64,000 nucleotides of DNA, from contig NZ_JACYXM010000001.1 of assembly GCF_014843005.1 (NCBI RefSeq), forward strand, positions 496,001-560,000, written 5' to 3'. The notes beneath the pieces are model-generated. The model did no database searches. It saw nothing but the letters and a program-made list of their open reading frames with translations, and had not been told where the DNA came from. This DNA is from Rhodanobacter sp. DHG33 (GTDB lineage: Bacteria > Pseudomonadota > Gammaproteobacteria > Xanthomonadales > Rhodanobacteraceae). The position numbers and the translations under genes were made by a program. Shown here piece by piece: positions 7,538-16,521 of the stretch. Every line of letters starts with the position of its first letter. The stretch's first letter is position 1.

Positions 7538-8929
7538 ATGACCGCCTTCACCACGCTGCCGCTCAAACCCGCCCTGCTCGCCAGCCTCGAGACGCTGGGC
7601 TATACCGCCATGACGCCCGTGCAGGCGCAAAGCCTGCCGCCGATGCTGGAAGGCCGCGACGTGATCGCGCAGGCCAAGACCGGCAGCGGCAAGACCGCCG
7701 CGTTCGGCCTCGCCTTGCTGCAGGCCCTGCAGGTGGAAACCATCCGCCTGCAGGTGCTGGTGCTGTGCCCCACGCGCGAACTAGCCGACCAGGTCAGCAA
7801 GGCCATCCGCAAGCTCGCCGCCAACATCCCCAACGTGAAGCTGCTGACCCTGTGCGGCGGCATGCCACTGGGGCCGCAGCTGGCCTCGCTCACCCACGAC
7901 CCGCACATCGTGGTCGGCACGCCGGGCCGCGTGCAGGAGCACCTGAAGCGCGGCAGCCTGCACGGCGGCGGCATCAAGGTGCTGGTGCTGGACGAGGCCG
8001 ACCGCATGCTGGACATGGGCTTCAGCGAAGCGATCGACGACATCGTGGGGCGCATTGCCAAGCATCACCAGACGCTGCTGTTCTCGGCCACGTATGCCGA
8101 CGAAATCCGCGCGGTGAGCGGCCGCGTGCAGCGCGACCCGGTGGAAGTGACGGTGGAAACGCCGCACGAGGAAACCACCATCGAACAACGCTTCCACGAA
8201 GTGGAGCCGGCGCAGAAGCTCGACGCACTGGCGCAGCTGCTGGCCAAGGGCACGCTCAGCGCGGAACAGGCGCAACACGCGCTGGTGTTCTGCAACATGC
8301 GCAAGGACGTGGATGCCGTGGCGCAGGAGCTGGACCGCCGCGGCTTCTCCGCGCTCGCCCTGCACGGCGACATGGAGCAGCGCGATCGCGACGAAGTGCT
8401 GGTGCAGTTCGCCAACCGCAGCTGCTGCATCCTGGTCGCCACCGACGTGGCCGCGCGCGGCCTGGACATCGCGGCGTTGCCGCTGGTGGTGAGCTACGAC
8501 ATCGCGCACGATCCCGACACGCATACGCACCGCGTCGGCCGCACCGGCCGCGCAGGCGAGAACGGCCTCGCCATCACCCTGGTCACGTCGCGCGAGCGGC
8601 CTAAAGCGGCGAACATCGAAGAACAGCTCGGCCGCCCGCTGCCGTGGCACCCGTTGCGCGTGTCGCCACCGCGCGGCAAGCAGCTCAATCTCGCCACGAT
8701 GAAGACCCTGGTGATCGACGCCGGCAGGCAGGACAAGCTGCGCCCCGGCGACATCCTCGGCGCGCTCACCGGCGACGCCGGACTCGACGGCAAGGACATC
8801 GGCAAGATCGACGTGTTCGCCACCCGCGCCTACGTGGCGATCAGCCGACCGCTGGCGAACAAGGCTTTGGAACGGCTGCGCGCCGGGCGCATCAAGGGGC
8901 GCAACTTCCGCGTGCGCGCACTCCACTGA
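7538..8929 (+). CDS. dbpA: ATP-dependent RNA helicase DbpA
   Basis: A 463-residue DEAD-box helicase that helps fold 23S rRNA during large-subunit assembly. It shows the Q-motif (TPVQAQSLPP), Walker A (AKTGSGKT, residues 46-53), the DEAD box (LDEADRMLD), SAT, RGLDIA and HRVGRTGRAG. The last 75 residues form the DbpA-specific RNA-binding domain, with the pattern GDILGALTG, IGKIDVF and a basic tail. This domain separates it from RhlE and RhlB. ATG 7538 is chosen, five codons inside the longest frame, to match the family start. Confidence 0.92.
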   Translation: MTAFTTLPLKPALLASLETLGYTAMTPVQAQSLPPMLEGRDVIAQAKTGSGKTAAFGLALLQALQVETIRLQVLVLCPTRELADQVSKAIRKLAANIPNVKLLTLCGGMPLGPQLASLTHDPHIVVGTPGRVQEHLKRGSLHGGGIKVLVLDEADRMLDMGFSEAIDDIVGRIAKHHQTLLFSATYADEIRAVSGRVQRDPVEVTVETPHEETTIEQRFHEVEPAQKLDALAQLLAKGTLSAEQAQHALVFCNMRKDVDAVAQELDRRGFSALALHGDMEQRDRDEVLVQFANRSCCILVATDVAARGLDIAALPLVVSYDIAHDPDTHTHRVGRTGRAGENGLAITLVTSRERPKAANIEEQLGRPLPWHPLRVSPPRGKQLNLATMKTLVIDAGRQDKLRPGDILGALTGDAGLDGKDIGKIDVFATRAYVAISRPLANKALERLRAGRIKGRNFRVRALH

Positions 8930-8957
8930 TTCCACGAGCCGACCTCGCACAGCCGCC

Positions 8958-10757
8958 ATGCCGCACGACACAAAGACGCCGCTGCCATTGCATGATGCCG
9001 ACGCCCATGTTGCCTCGGGCAAGTCGCAGACGAGGTTGGGTTCGCTGGGCGAAGCGGCACGCAGCTATCGACAGGCCATCGCGCTCAAGCCGGACCACCT
9101 TGAAGCGCACTACCTTCTTGGCAATGTACTGGGAGCCCAGGGGCAACTGACCGAGGCAGCGGGCAGCTTCAGGCACGCGCTGGCGATCAAACCCGATTTC
9201 GTCGAAGCCCACGCCAGGCTCGGTCACACCCTGATGGCCATCCGCCAACCGCGCGAGGCCGAAGCGCATTTCCTGCACGTGCTGTCTGCGCGCCCGGACG
9301 ATGCGAACACGCACAACAGCCTTGGCATCGCCTACCGCGAACTGGCGCGCCTGCCCGAAGCCGAAGCGTGCTATCGCCGCGCACTGGCCCTCAAGCCGGA
9401 CTACGCCGAGGCGCACAACAACTTGGGCAATGCCTTGCGCGACCAGGGGCGCCGCAGCGAAGCCGAGTCCAGCTATCGACAGGCGCTGGCCATCCATGAC
9501 CGCTTCGCCGAACCGCACTTCAATCTCGGCAACATCCTGCGCGACCAGCAGCGGCTGCCCGAGGCGGAAGACAGCTATCGGCGCGCACTCGCGATCAAGC
9601 CTGACTACCTGATGGCGCTCAACAATCTTGGCCTGTGTCTGAAGAAGCAGGGACGTGTGGAAGAAGCCTGCGCCAGCTTCGAGGCCGCGGTCGCGATCAA
9701 GCCGGATTTCCTGCAGTCCCTCTGCAACCTCGCGCCGTTCAAGACGTATGCCGCGGATGATCCGCACCTGCGCATGCTCGAGGACCAGCAGCACCAGCTG
9801 CCGGGTCTGCCGCCGGCAGGACGCGTCAACTACTGGTTCGCCCTCGGCAAGATGCGCGAGGATGCCGGCCGCCATGACGACGCCTTCGCGGCCTATGCGG
9901 AAGGCAACCAGCTGCAGCGCATGCGGTTCCCGCACGACGAAGCGCGCGAGGCGGCCCTGGTCGCGCGCCTGCGCGCTGTCTTCGATGCCGGCCTTTTTGC
10001 GCACCGGCCACTGCCTGACCATGCCGGCAACAGGACCCCGATCTTCATCGTCGGCATGCCGCGCTCGGGCACATCGCTGATCGAGCAGATCCTGGCCAGC
10101 CATCCCGGCATTCACGGAGCCGGCGAGCTGACCGACCTGCACGACGTGGTGCATTCCCTCGACGCGTCTGCCGCCACCTATCCTGAAACCGTCACCGCGC
10201 TCTCCGACGAGGCTCTGCGTCGCCTGGGCGAAGCCTACATGGAGCGCGCGTGGCGGCATGCCCCGCAGGCAACGCACGTCACCGACAAGCTACCGGCGAA
10301 TTTCCTGCACGTGGGCATGATCCACCGGATGCTGCCCCACGCGAAGATCATCCACGCCATGCGCGACCCGATGGACTCGTGCTTCTCCTGCTATGCACGC
10401 CTGTTCGAAGACGGCCACCTCGATTTCAGCTACGACCTGGGTAGCGTGGGCCGCTACTACGTGCGCTATATCGAACTGATGCGGCACTGGCACCGCGTGC
10501 TGCCGCCGGGAACCGTGCTGGATCTGCGCTACGAAGACATGGTCGCCGATACCGAGGGCCAGGCGCGGCGCCTGCTCGATTACCTCGGGCTTCCCTGGGA
10601 TGAGCGCTGCCTCGATTTCCACCGGAACACGCGCGCCGTGCGCACCGCCAGCATCGCCCAGGTGCGCAAGCCGATCTATCGGTCCTCGGTGGCCCGCTGG
10701 AAACATTTCGAGGCGCATGTCGCCCCACTGCTGGATATCGTGCGGGATTACCGCTAG
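8958..10757 (+). CDS. TPR-repeat sulfotransferase family protein
   Basis: A 599-residue protein with seven or so tetratricopeptide repeats in the first half, each with the pattern AxxxLGNxLxxxGxxxEAxxxYxxALxxxPD. A sulfotransferase domain of the Sulfotransfer_3 type follows. The PAPS 5'-phosphosulfate loop is FIVGMPRSGTSLIEQIL (about residue 365); a second conserved stretch is AKIIHAMRDPMDSCFSCY. No signal peptide or membrane segment is seen, so it is probably cytoplasmic. The acceptor is unknown. Its stop overlaps that of the next gene in a convergent CTAG. Confidence 0.85.
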   Translation: MPHDTKTPLPLHDADAHVASGKSQTRLGSLGEAARSYRQAIALKPDHLEAHYLLGNVLGAQGQLTEAAGSFRHALAIKPDFVEAHARLGHTLMAIRQPREAEAHFLHVLSARPDDANTHNSLGIAYRELARLPEAEACYRRALALKPDYAEAHNNLGNALRDQGRRSEAESSYRQALAIHDRFAEPHFNLGNILRDQQRLPEAEDSYRRALAIKPDYLMALNNLGLCLKKQGRVEEACASFEAAVAIKPDFLQSLCNLAPFKTYAADDPHLRMLEDQQHQLPGLPPAGRVNYWFALGKMREDAGRHDDAFAAYAEGNQLQRMRFPHDEAREAALVARLRAVFDAGLFAHRPLPDHAGNRTPIFIVGMPRSGTSLIEQILASHPGIHGAGELTDLHDVVHSLDASAATYPETVTALSDEALRRLGEAYMERAWRHAPQATHVTDKLPANFLHVGMIHRMLPHAKIIHAMRDPMDSCFSCYARLFEDGHLDFSYDLGSVGRYYVRYIELMRHWHRVLPPGTVLDLRYEDMVADTEGQARRLLDYLGLPWDERCLDFHRNTRAVRTASIAQVRKPIYRSSVARWKHFEAHVAPLLDIVRDYR

Positions 10758-12052
10758 TCGCCGGCGGCAAAATCAGCCGCATCACCAGGCACTGCAATTT
10801 CCGGCGCGAGGCGGCGACCGGACGTCAGCCACCGCGCAGCACCGCGCCCCGCTTGCACGCCACTCGCAAAACAGGCGGTGAGCAGGTAGCCGCCGGTGGG
10901 CGCCTCCCAATCCAGCATCTCGCCCGCGCAGAACGTGCCCGGACGGACGCGCAGCATCAAGGATTCGTCGAGCGCCTCAAGGCGGACTCCGCCCGCCGTG
11001 CTGATGGCTTCCGCCAGCGGGCGTGGCGCCTGCAGGGTCAGTGGCAAGGCCTTGATGAGCGCGGCCAGTGCGGCGGGATCGGCCAACGCGGATTTGCCGG
11101 CCACTTCGAACACCAAGCCGCATTTCGCGGCATCGAGATGCGCGCGACGGCGCAGCAAGTCGCCCAGGCTGTGTTTGCCGCGCGGCGCGGCAAGGCGCTC
11201 CGCCAATACCGCCTGCGTGATGCCTGGCGCGAGGTCGAGGTGCAACACGGCTTTGCCATCCCGTGCGATGCGTTCGCGCAGGTCCGCGCCGATGGCGTAG
11301 ACCAGGCTGCCTTCGATGCCGTATTCGCTGAGCACGCATTCGCCCTGTCGCGATTGCGCAACTCCGTGGCGATCGGTCCAATGCGCCGCTACCGACTTCA
11401 GCGGCGAACCGGCGAAGCGCGTGCGCAGGTGTTCGCTCCATGCAATCTCGAAACCGCAGTTGGCGCTTTGCAGCGGCGCAATGTCGATGCCGGCATCGCC
11501 CAGAGGCGCCACCCACGCACCGTCGGAACCAAGCTTGGGCCAGCTCGCGCCGCCCAGCGCCAGCACCACGGCATCGGCCACGGCGATGCGCTCACCCTCC
11601 GGCGCGGCGAAGCGCAATGCACCGTCGTCGCGCCAACCCAGCCAGCGGTGATGCATGTGGAAGACCACACCCGATGCGCGCAGCCGATGCAGCCAGCGGC
11701 GCAGCAGCGGCGCGGCCTTCATGTCGGCGGGAAAAACCCGGCCCGAACTGCCCACGAAGGTTTCCACGTCCAGCCCGCGTGCCCAGTCGCGCAACGCATC
11801 GGCGTCGAACGTGCGCAGCCAGCGCGCGATCTCGTCGCGTCGCTCGCCATAGCGTTCGACGAAGCGCGCGAACGGCTCGCCATGGGTGAGGTTGAGGCCG
11901 CCCTTGCCGGCGAGCAGGAATTTTCGCCCCACCGAGCCCATGGCGTCGTACAGATCGACCGCGATGCCGGCCGCGCTCGCGGCTTCGGCCGCCATCAGGC
12001 CTGCGGGGCCGCCGCCGACGATGGCCAGTCGAGGAGAGGAGTCTTGCGTCAT
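10754..12052 (-). CDS. NAD(P)/FAD-dependent oxidoreductase (TIGR03862/BaiN-HI0933 family flavoprotein)
   Basis: A 432-residue flavoprotein. The N-terminal Rossmann motif for FAD is at residues 10-19 (IVGGGPAGLM), with KFLLAGKGGLNLTHGE just after, which is diagnostic for the HI0933/YhiN family. A C-terminal flavin motif (CAGEMLDWEAPTGGYLL) closes the domain. The reaction of this family is not settled; some members act on bile-acid-like enones or aminoacetone. ATG 12052 gives the normal start. The gene is single and convergent with the sulfotransferase gene. Confidence 0.87.
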   Translation of the reverse strand: MTQDSSPRLAIVGGGPAGLMAAEAASAAGIAVDLYDAMGSVGRKFLLAGKGGLNLTHGEPFARFVERYGERRDEIARWLRTFDADALRDWARGLDVETFVGSSGRVFPADMKAAPLLRRWLHRLRASGVVFHMHHRWLGWRDDGALRFAAPEGERIAVADAVVLALGGASWPKLGSDGAWVAPLGDAGIDIAPLQSANCGFEIAWSEHLRTRFAGSPLKSVAAHWTDRHGVAQSRQGECVLSEYGIEGSLVYAIGADLRERIARDGKAVLHLDLAPGITQAVLAERLAAPRGKHSLGDLLRRRAHLDAAKCGLVFEVAGKSALADPAALAALIKALPLTLQAPRPLAEAISTAGGVRLEALDESLMLRVRPGTFCAGEMLDWEAPTGGYLLTACFASGVQAGRGAARWLTSGRRLAPEIAVPGDAADFAAGD

Positions 12053-12183
12053 GCGCGCATGGTCGCATGTTCGGGTGCCTGAGCAACCGGCGCGCAACAG
12101 CCGCCGACCGGCATCCATCCGCCGCATGCTGCAGTGGAGCAACCCGGCTACGCGCTGCTCACCGAGCCGGCTTTCACGTGTGC

Positions 12184-12218
12184 AAAAAAAACGCCGGGGG
12201 GATCGCTCCCTCCGGCGT
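12184..12218 (-). terminator. Rho-independent terminator of the secreted-protein gene
   Basis: Read on the minus strand, a GC hairpin with arms ACGCCGGaGGG and CCCcCCGGCGT is followed by seven or eight T. It lies 28 bp after the stop of the minus-strand gene at 12246. Confidence 0.9.
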
Positions 12219-12245
12219 CTGCGTCACGCACCGATCGAAGCGGTA

Positions 12246-13295
12246 TCAGTTCGATTCGGTGAACTTGATGGACGGCGTCGAGCCGCCCGTGGCGGTGCAG
12301 CTGCCCAGGTTCAGGTTGTTGCTCTCGCCGGTCGTGCCCGAGTCGGCCACGCAGGACGGTGCACTGGTGGAGCCATCGCTCACCGCGAGGTTCACCGTGA
12401 TGGAGCTGCCGCTGTTGAACTCCGCTTCGGAGCCGCCGGCGTTGCCCACCACATTGAACTCGCCGGTGTTCCACACCTTCGAGATATACAGTTTGCTGTC
12501 GCTCTGGGTGGTGCTATAGGCATCGCCGTCGTAGGTGACGACGGCCGTGTCGTTGCCGCCCGAGGTTGCCGTGGCGGTCAGCTTCAGGCTGGCCAGGGCC
12601 GTGGCCGGGATATCCGGCGGCAGGGACGCCGCGCTGTTGCCGTAGCAGTCGCCTTCGCCGTCGCTGGAGAAGCCGCTCGGGCAACGGCTGCTGCCGTAGC
12701 CGATCAGCCAGTTCTGCATGAAGATCGCACCCTTGCCATTTTGCGAGTAGTCGGTTGCGTACACCCACTGCTGCCACACGGTGCAACCCGAATGGCTCTT
12801 GCAGGCCGACGTGGTCGAGGTGAATTGCGTGTTGAGCTGCACCGAATATTCGTTGGCGCCCAGGATGCCGCCACCGCCGTAGGCCGCCACGCCCACGCTC
12901 TTTTCGGAAGTCACGCCAGTCACTGTCGGAAAGGTGCCCACGGCGCTCTTGATCAGGCTGGAGGTCTGCAGGGTGTAGTCGTTGCCGTTGCCGGCAGTCT
13001 CCGGCGCGCCGAAAAGGTAGTAATGCGGCATGGGGTGCACATCGGAGCGGACCGCTCCGCAAACCATCGCCTTCCACACGATGCTTGGATACTGGGCGTG
13101 GAAGCAGCCTTCCGACGGCGTGGCGATCTGCGCCATGCTTTCGCGCCATGCTTCGCGCGCTACCGCCTCGATCGGCCCCACCTGTGCGCTCGAACCCGGC
13201 GCGGAAAAATTGTCGAACGATGCCGCGAAGGCGGCGGGAACGCATGACGCGCTGACAAGGCCGGCCAGAACTGCAAGTTTCAACGTTGTTTGCAT
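12246..13295 (-). CDS. Secreted protein of unknown function
   Basis: A 349-residue exported protein. The signal peptide is LAVLAGLVSASCVPAAFA, cleaved near residue 24. The start at 13295 is fixed by GGGGAG six bases upstream, the same ribosome site as the protease gene next door. The mature part has a GCFHAQYPS...VCG segment, a Gly-rich patch (GVAAYGGGGILG), an aromatic segment (WQQWVYATDY, MQNWLIGYG) and about eight cysteines in pairs. The second half is Ser/Thr/Asn/Gly-rich with alternating hydrophobics, as in beta-sandwich proteins. I recognise no family. With a strong terminator after it and the S53 protease gene before it on the same strand, it is probably an extracellular protein. Confidence 0.75.
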   Translation of the reverse strand: MQTTLKLAVLAGLVSASCVPAAFAASFDNFSAPGSSAQVGPIEAVAREAWRESMAQIATPSEGCFHAQYPSIVWKAMVCGAVRSDVHPMPHYYLFGAPETAGNGNDYTLQTSSLIKSAVGTFPTVTGVTSEKSVGVAAYGGGGILGANEYSVQLNTQFTSTTSACKSHSGCTVWQQWVYATDYSQNGKGAIFMQNWLIGYGSSRCPSGFSSDGEGDCYGNSAASLPPDIPATALASLKLTATATSGGNDTAVVTYDGDAYSTTQSDSKLYISKVWNTGEFNVVGNAGGSEAEFNSGSSITVNLAVSDGSTSAPSCVADSGTTGESNNLNLGSCTATGGSTPSIKFTESN

Positions 13296-13442
13296 CGAAT
13301 GTCTCCCCATAGCTGCAATGAACGATGGATCTCGCCCCTGGACGATCCAGGAGTCGAGGCACTGCCGACAGCAAATGCACTTGCGAACAACGAAACGCTT
13401 GTTGCCAGTTCCTTCCCCCGATCCCGTTCCCCGCGGAATCAT

Positions 13443-13473
13443 CCGTGCGGCCGCCCGAAAGGCGGCCGCACGG
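13443..13473 (-). terminator. Strong hairpin after the S53 protease gene
   Basis: A perfect 13-bp stem (CCGTGCGGCCGCC with its complement) and a 5-base loop lie 22 bp after the protease stop. There is no real T-run on the minus strand, so it may protect the 3' end or end transcription weakly. Between it and the stop there are three 8-bp tandem copies of GCAAGTAA. Confidence 0.5.
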
Positions 13474-13494
13474 CTTCCTTACTTGCTTACTTGC

Positions 13495-15882
13495 TTACTG
13501 CACGTTCAACGTGACGTCGTCGAGCGTGAAGTCGGTGTTGCCGGAAGACGAGGTCTCCTTGCCGGTGAACTTGATGGTCACCGTCTGGCCGATGTAGGCG
13601 GACAGGTTGGCGGTTTCCGCGGCATAGCCGGTGTTCTTGTTGGCATTGGTGAACGAACCCACCGTGGCCAGCACCGTGCCCGAGCTGTTCAGCACCTGCA
13701 CCGTGAAGGTATCGACCGCCGAGCTCTTGGTGGTGTCGATGTGCAGGTAGTACTGCAGCGTAGCCGTGGTGTGGCCGCTGGGGATGGTCACCTTCTGCGA
13801 CACCGTGTCGGTGTGCGAGGTGCCGTAGCCGTCCAGCCAGGCGAACCACGAACCGGCATGCGAGCTCTCGCCGCTACCGCAGTAGCTGGCCGAAGACGAG
13901 CTGGTGTTGCACAGCGTGCCCGAGCTCATCGACCACGGCGAAGCCGTGCCGGTTTCGAAACCGGTGTTGCCGAGCACCTGGGTCGGCGTGCCGCCGCCGC
14001 CCGACGTAACCGTCACCGAGCCCGACTTGGTGTTGGTGGCACCGGTGCTGTCCGTCACCGTCAGGCTGACCGTGTAGGTGCCGGCCGCGGTATAGGTGTG
14101 GCTCGGGCTGGCCGAGGTCGAGGTGCTGCCATCGCCAAAGCTCCACGAATAGCCGCTGATCGTGCCGCCGGTATCGGTAGAGGTGTTGGTGAAGGTCGCG
14201 GTCAGGCCGCTCACGCTGTCGGTGAAGTTGGCCACCGGCGTACCGGTGGTGCCACCGCCGCCGCTGCCGGCCACATTGGCCACGAAGTTCGCGATGTTGA
14301 TCGAACCGAAGCCGGTGGTGTAGTCCCAGCCCACCGCAGCGGTTTCGCCGCTGTTGTTGCCGGAGGTCACGTCATGGAAGTCGGTCGAGTAGTGCGAAGC
14401 GGCATCCGCGTAGATCAGCGGCGCGGCGAAACCCAGCGAGGACTTGGTCGCCAGCACGCGGGCCCAGGTGCCCACAAACAGCGGCGAGGCCAAGCTGGTG
14501 CCACCGATCTGTTGGGTGGAGCCGTCCACGATCACATTGGCGCCGCTGTCCGGGCTGGCGTCGAAGGCCACATCGGGCAGGCCGCGGTACTTGCTACCCG
14601 CGTTCTGGCCCACGCCGCTCTGCCAGCTCGGCTGCGGTTCGAAGGTGCTGGGGCTGCCGCCGGTCGCGCCTTCGTTTTCGTTGAGGTTGTTCCACACCGT
14701 TTCGTTGGTCCAGGTGGTGCCCGAGGTATAGAGCTCGGTACCGCCCACGGCCACCACGTATTCGGAATCGGCCGGCCAGCTCGGCACGATGCCGCCGGTG
14801 CCGCACTCGTCCGCGCCGCTGTCGCCGGAGGAGATCGAGAAGGTCTGGCCCTGGGCGTCGGCCTGCTCGAAGATGTTGTCGCCGGTAGCCGCGCCGCTGG
14901 TCTCCATGCCGGTTTCGCAACCGCCGATCGAGACGTTGATGACACGCGCCACATTGGCGGTGACCGCCGCGTTGAAGTCATCCACCAGCGGCTGGGTGTC
15001 CAGGCTGGAGGTGTCGTAGAGGTAGAAGGCCTTCACGCCGCCAGCCATGCCGGCGATGTCCTGGGTGTCCAGATCCCACTCGCCGTCGCCGCTGGTGCTT
15101 GTGCCGCCGCCGTCCACCGTCACCACGTTCAGCGGGATGCTGCCGAGGCTGGTGTGCTGGCTGAGGAACTTGGTGAAGTCGCTCTTGACGTTGGTCATGC
15201 TGCCGGAGGTGATCACGCCGACGTTGATCGTCGCGCCGGTCGCCGTGCTGCCCGCGTTGTAGATCGTCGAGAAGTCGGTCGGTGCATGCGCGCTGGCCGT
15301 GCCGCTGGTCGCGTTGGGATGCACGGGGGTCAGCACGTGGAAGGTGTGCACGGTCTGCAGACCCAGCACTTCGTTCACGATGCCCTGCAGCGAAGCCGGG
15401 ATCTGCACGTCGCTGGAAGTGCCGTAGGCATTGCGCCCGTCATGCGTGTGCACGCTCACCAGCGAGGTGCGGAACGCGGAAGCGGCGGTGTCAGCGCGAC
15501 CTTCCGCGGTCACCAGCTGGCGGTTCGATTCGACGGTGACGTTGTGGAAACCGGACTGGCGCAGGAAATCGGCAACCTGCTGCGCCTGCTCCTGGGTCGG
15601 CGCATACATCGCGTTGAACTGCGCGGGCGTGAGGTTGGGGTGGTGCGGATTGGCGACGAACGCATCCAACTGCGCCTTGTTGCGCAGATTCAGCGACACC
15701 GCGACGCGCATCGGGTGCGCGACATCCAGCGCGCCGACGACTTTGTCGCCCGCACGAAGGGTGGTGGCATGACGAATGGATGCAAACTGCGCTGCGCCGA
15801 CGGCGCCCGTGGCGCAGACGGAAGAAGAAGCAGCGGCCATGGCGATGGCAGCGGCCAGTGCTTTCAAACGAACGTGATGCAT
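13495..15882 (-). CDS. S53 family serine-carboxyl protease (pro-kumamolisin) with PKD domain
   Basis: A 795-residue exported acid-type protease. In order: signal peptide (1-24), the pro-kumamolisin activation domain (about 35-190), and the S53 catalytic domain (about 200-540). The catalytic Glu268 and Asp272 (GDGEWDLD), the oxyanion Asp354 (SSGDSG) and the nucleophile Ser463 (GGTSLASP) are present. A calcium site near Asp504 and Asp520 is likely. A PKD domain (about 548-640, WSFGDG, HTYTAAGTYTVSLTV) and a C-terminal beta-sandwich of about 150 residues follow. ATG 15882 follows a GGGGAG ribosome site. The protein is a plausible type II secretion substrate, as the xps operon lies nearby. An AT-rich 640-bp control region precedes it. 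Confidence 0.93.
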   Translation of the reverse strand: MHHVRLKALAAAIAMAAASSSVCATGAVGAAQFASIRHATTLRAGDKVVGALDVAHPMRVAVSLNLRNKAQLDAFVANPHHPNLTPAQFNAMYAPTQEQAQQVADFLRQSGFHNVTVESNRQLVTAEGRADTAASAFRTSLVSVHTHDGRNAYGTSSDVQIPASLQGIVNEVLGLQTVHTFHVLTPVHPNATSGTASAHAPTDFSTIYNAGSTATGATINVGVITSGSMTNVKSDFTKFLSQHTSLGSIPLNVVTVDGGGTSTSGDGEWDLDTQDIAGMAGGVKAFYLYDTSSLDTQPLVDDFNAAVTANVARVINVSIGGCETGMETSGAATGDNIFEQADAQGQTFSISSGDSGADECGTGGIVPSWPADSEYVVAVGGTELYTSGTTWTNETVWNNLNENEGATGGSPSTFEPQPSWQSGVGQNAGSKYRGLPDVAFDASPDSGANVIVDGSTQQIGGTSLASPLFVGTWARVLATKSSLGFAAPLIYADAASHYSTDFHDVTSGNNSGETAAVGWDYTTGFGSINIANFVANVAGSGGGGTTGTPVANFTDSVSGLTATFTNTSTDTGGTISGYSWSFGDGSTSTSASPSHTYTAAGTYTVSLTVTDSTGATNTKSGSVTVTSGGGGTPTQVLGNTGFETGTASPWSMSSGTLCNTSSSSASYCGSGESSHAGSWFAWLDGYGTSHTDTVSQKVTIPSGHTTATLQYYLHIDTTKSSAVDTFTVQVLNSSGTVLATVGSFTNANKNTGYAAETANLSAYIGQTVTIKFTGKETSSSGNTDFTLDDVTLNVQ

Positions 15883-16521
15883 GGATGACTCCCCAAGTTT
15901 TCGGGACGAACGGACCTGACGCGGTCGCGTGACCCCGTGGCAATAAATATGTCGCACACGTGCGACTCCGGATTTCGGCTTGCCAGACGGCTCCCGAGCA
16001 CCCTTCTGCGGTCGTGCCGCTCCCCCTGAGAGGCTCCCTCTCACGGACGACCCTGGGTTTCGCTCGACGGCATCCACCCCTATGGATGCCGCTCGGAACC
16101 ATTCGCCATATTCCCCATGACGAATCGCTCGACCCTACGCAATCGAATTTGCACGCGTCAATATCAGGAACTGCAAATGCAAACCGACGACACATAAATT
16201 GTTCATGCTCACTTCATCTTGCGTTGTTCACCTATGAAATGCATGTTCAATTCGTAATTGAATACGATTATCCGAGATGTCGGACGTTATCGATTACGTC
16301 CAGGGCCTTTAATCACCGCGAAAATCCGGCTCGGCCCCAAGGGCATATTTTTGTGCCATTCGTCACGGCGAGATCGCATTAACTAGCCAATATCGAAACT
16401 TTTTACGTTTTGGCTATTTTGTTCGATCCAATCGTTTCAAACGTAACTTTGCATCCAGCACTCCAGCGAGTGACGGGCAGTCATTGCGACGGATTCAGGG
16501 ACCGGATGCCAGCGAGACGTT
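15883..16521. other. Long AT-rich intergenic control region before the protease gene
   Basis: This 639-bp stretch has no convincing gene on either strand. Its left 150 bp are GC-rich; from about 16130 to 16470 it is clearly richer in A and T than the rest of the window. It holds a CRP-like site (16352-16367) and a 7-bp inverted repeat around CGT at 16246-16262 (TTCAATT/AATTGAA). Close to the protease a T/A-rich TATTTATT on the minus strand could be the -10 region. Such length suggests several regulator sites or a small RNA. Confidence 0.5.
16352..16367. promoter_or_regulatory. CRP/Clp-like site upstream of the protease gene
   Basis: TGTGC-CATTCG-TCACG matches TGTGA-N6-TCACA at eight of ten conserved positions and has the right 6-bp spacer. 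It is about 470 bp before the protease start in the AT-rich control region. In xanthomonads Clp activates extracellular enzymes; a role here is inferred. Confidence 0.45.

Noticed and set aside
13474-13497. Three tandem 8-bp copies of GCAAGTAA just after the protease stop
   Set aside because: Too short and too few to call a functional repeat; probably slippage that gives extra in-frame stops.
13030-15888. Open frame of about 950 codons on the plus strand opposite the protease gene
   Set aside because: Antisense shadow of the S53 gene; the catalytic motifs on the minus strand decide.
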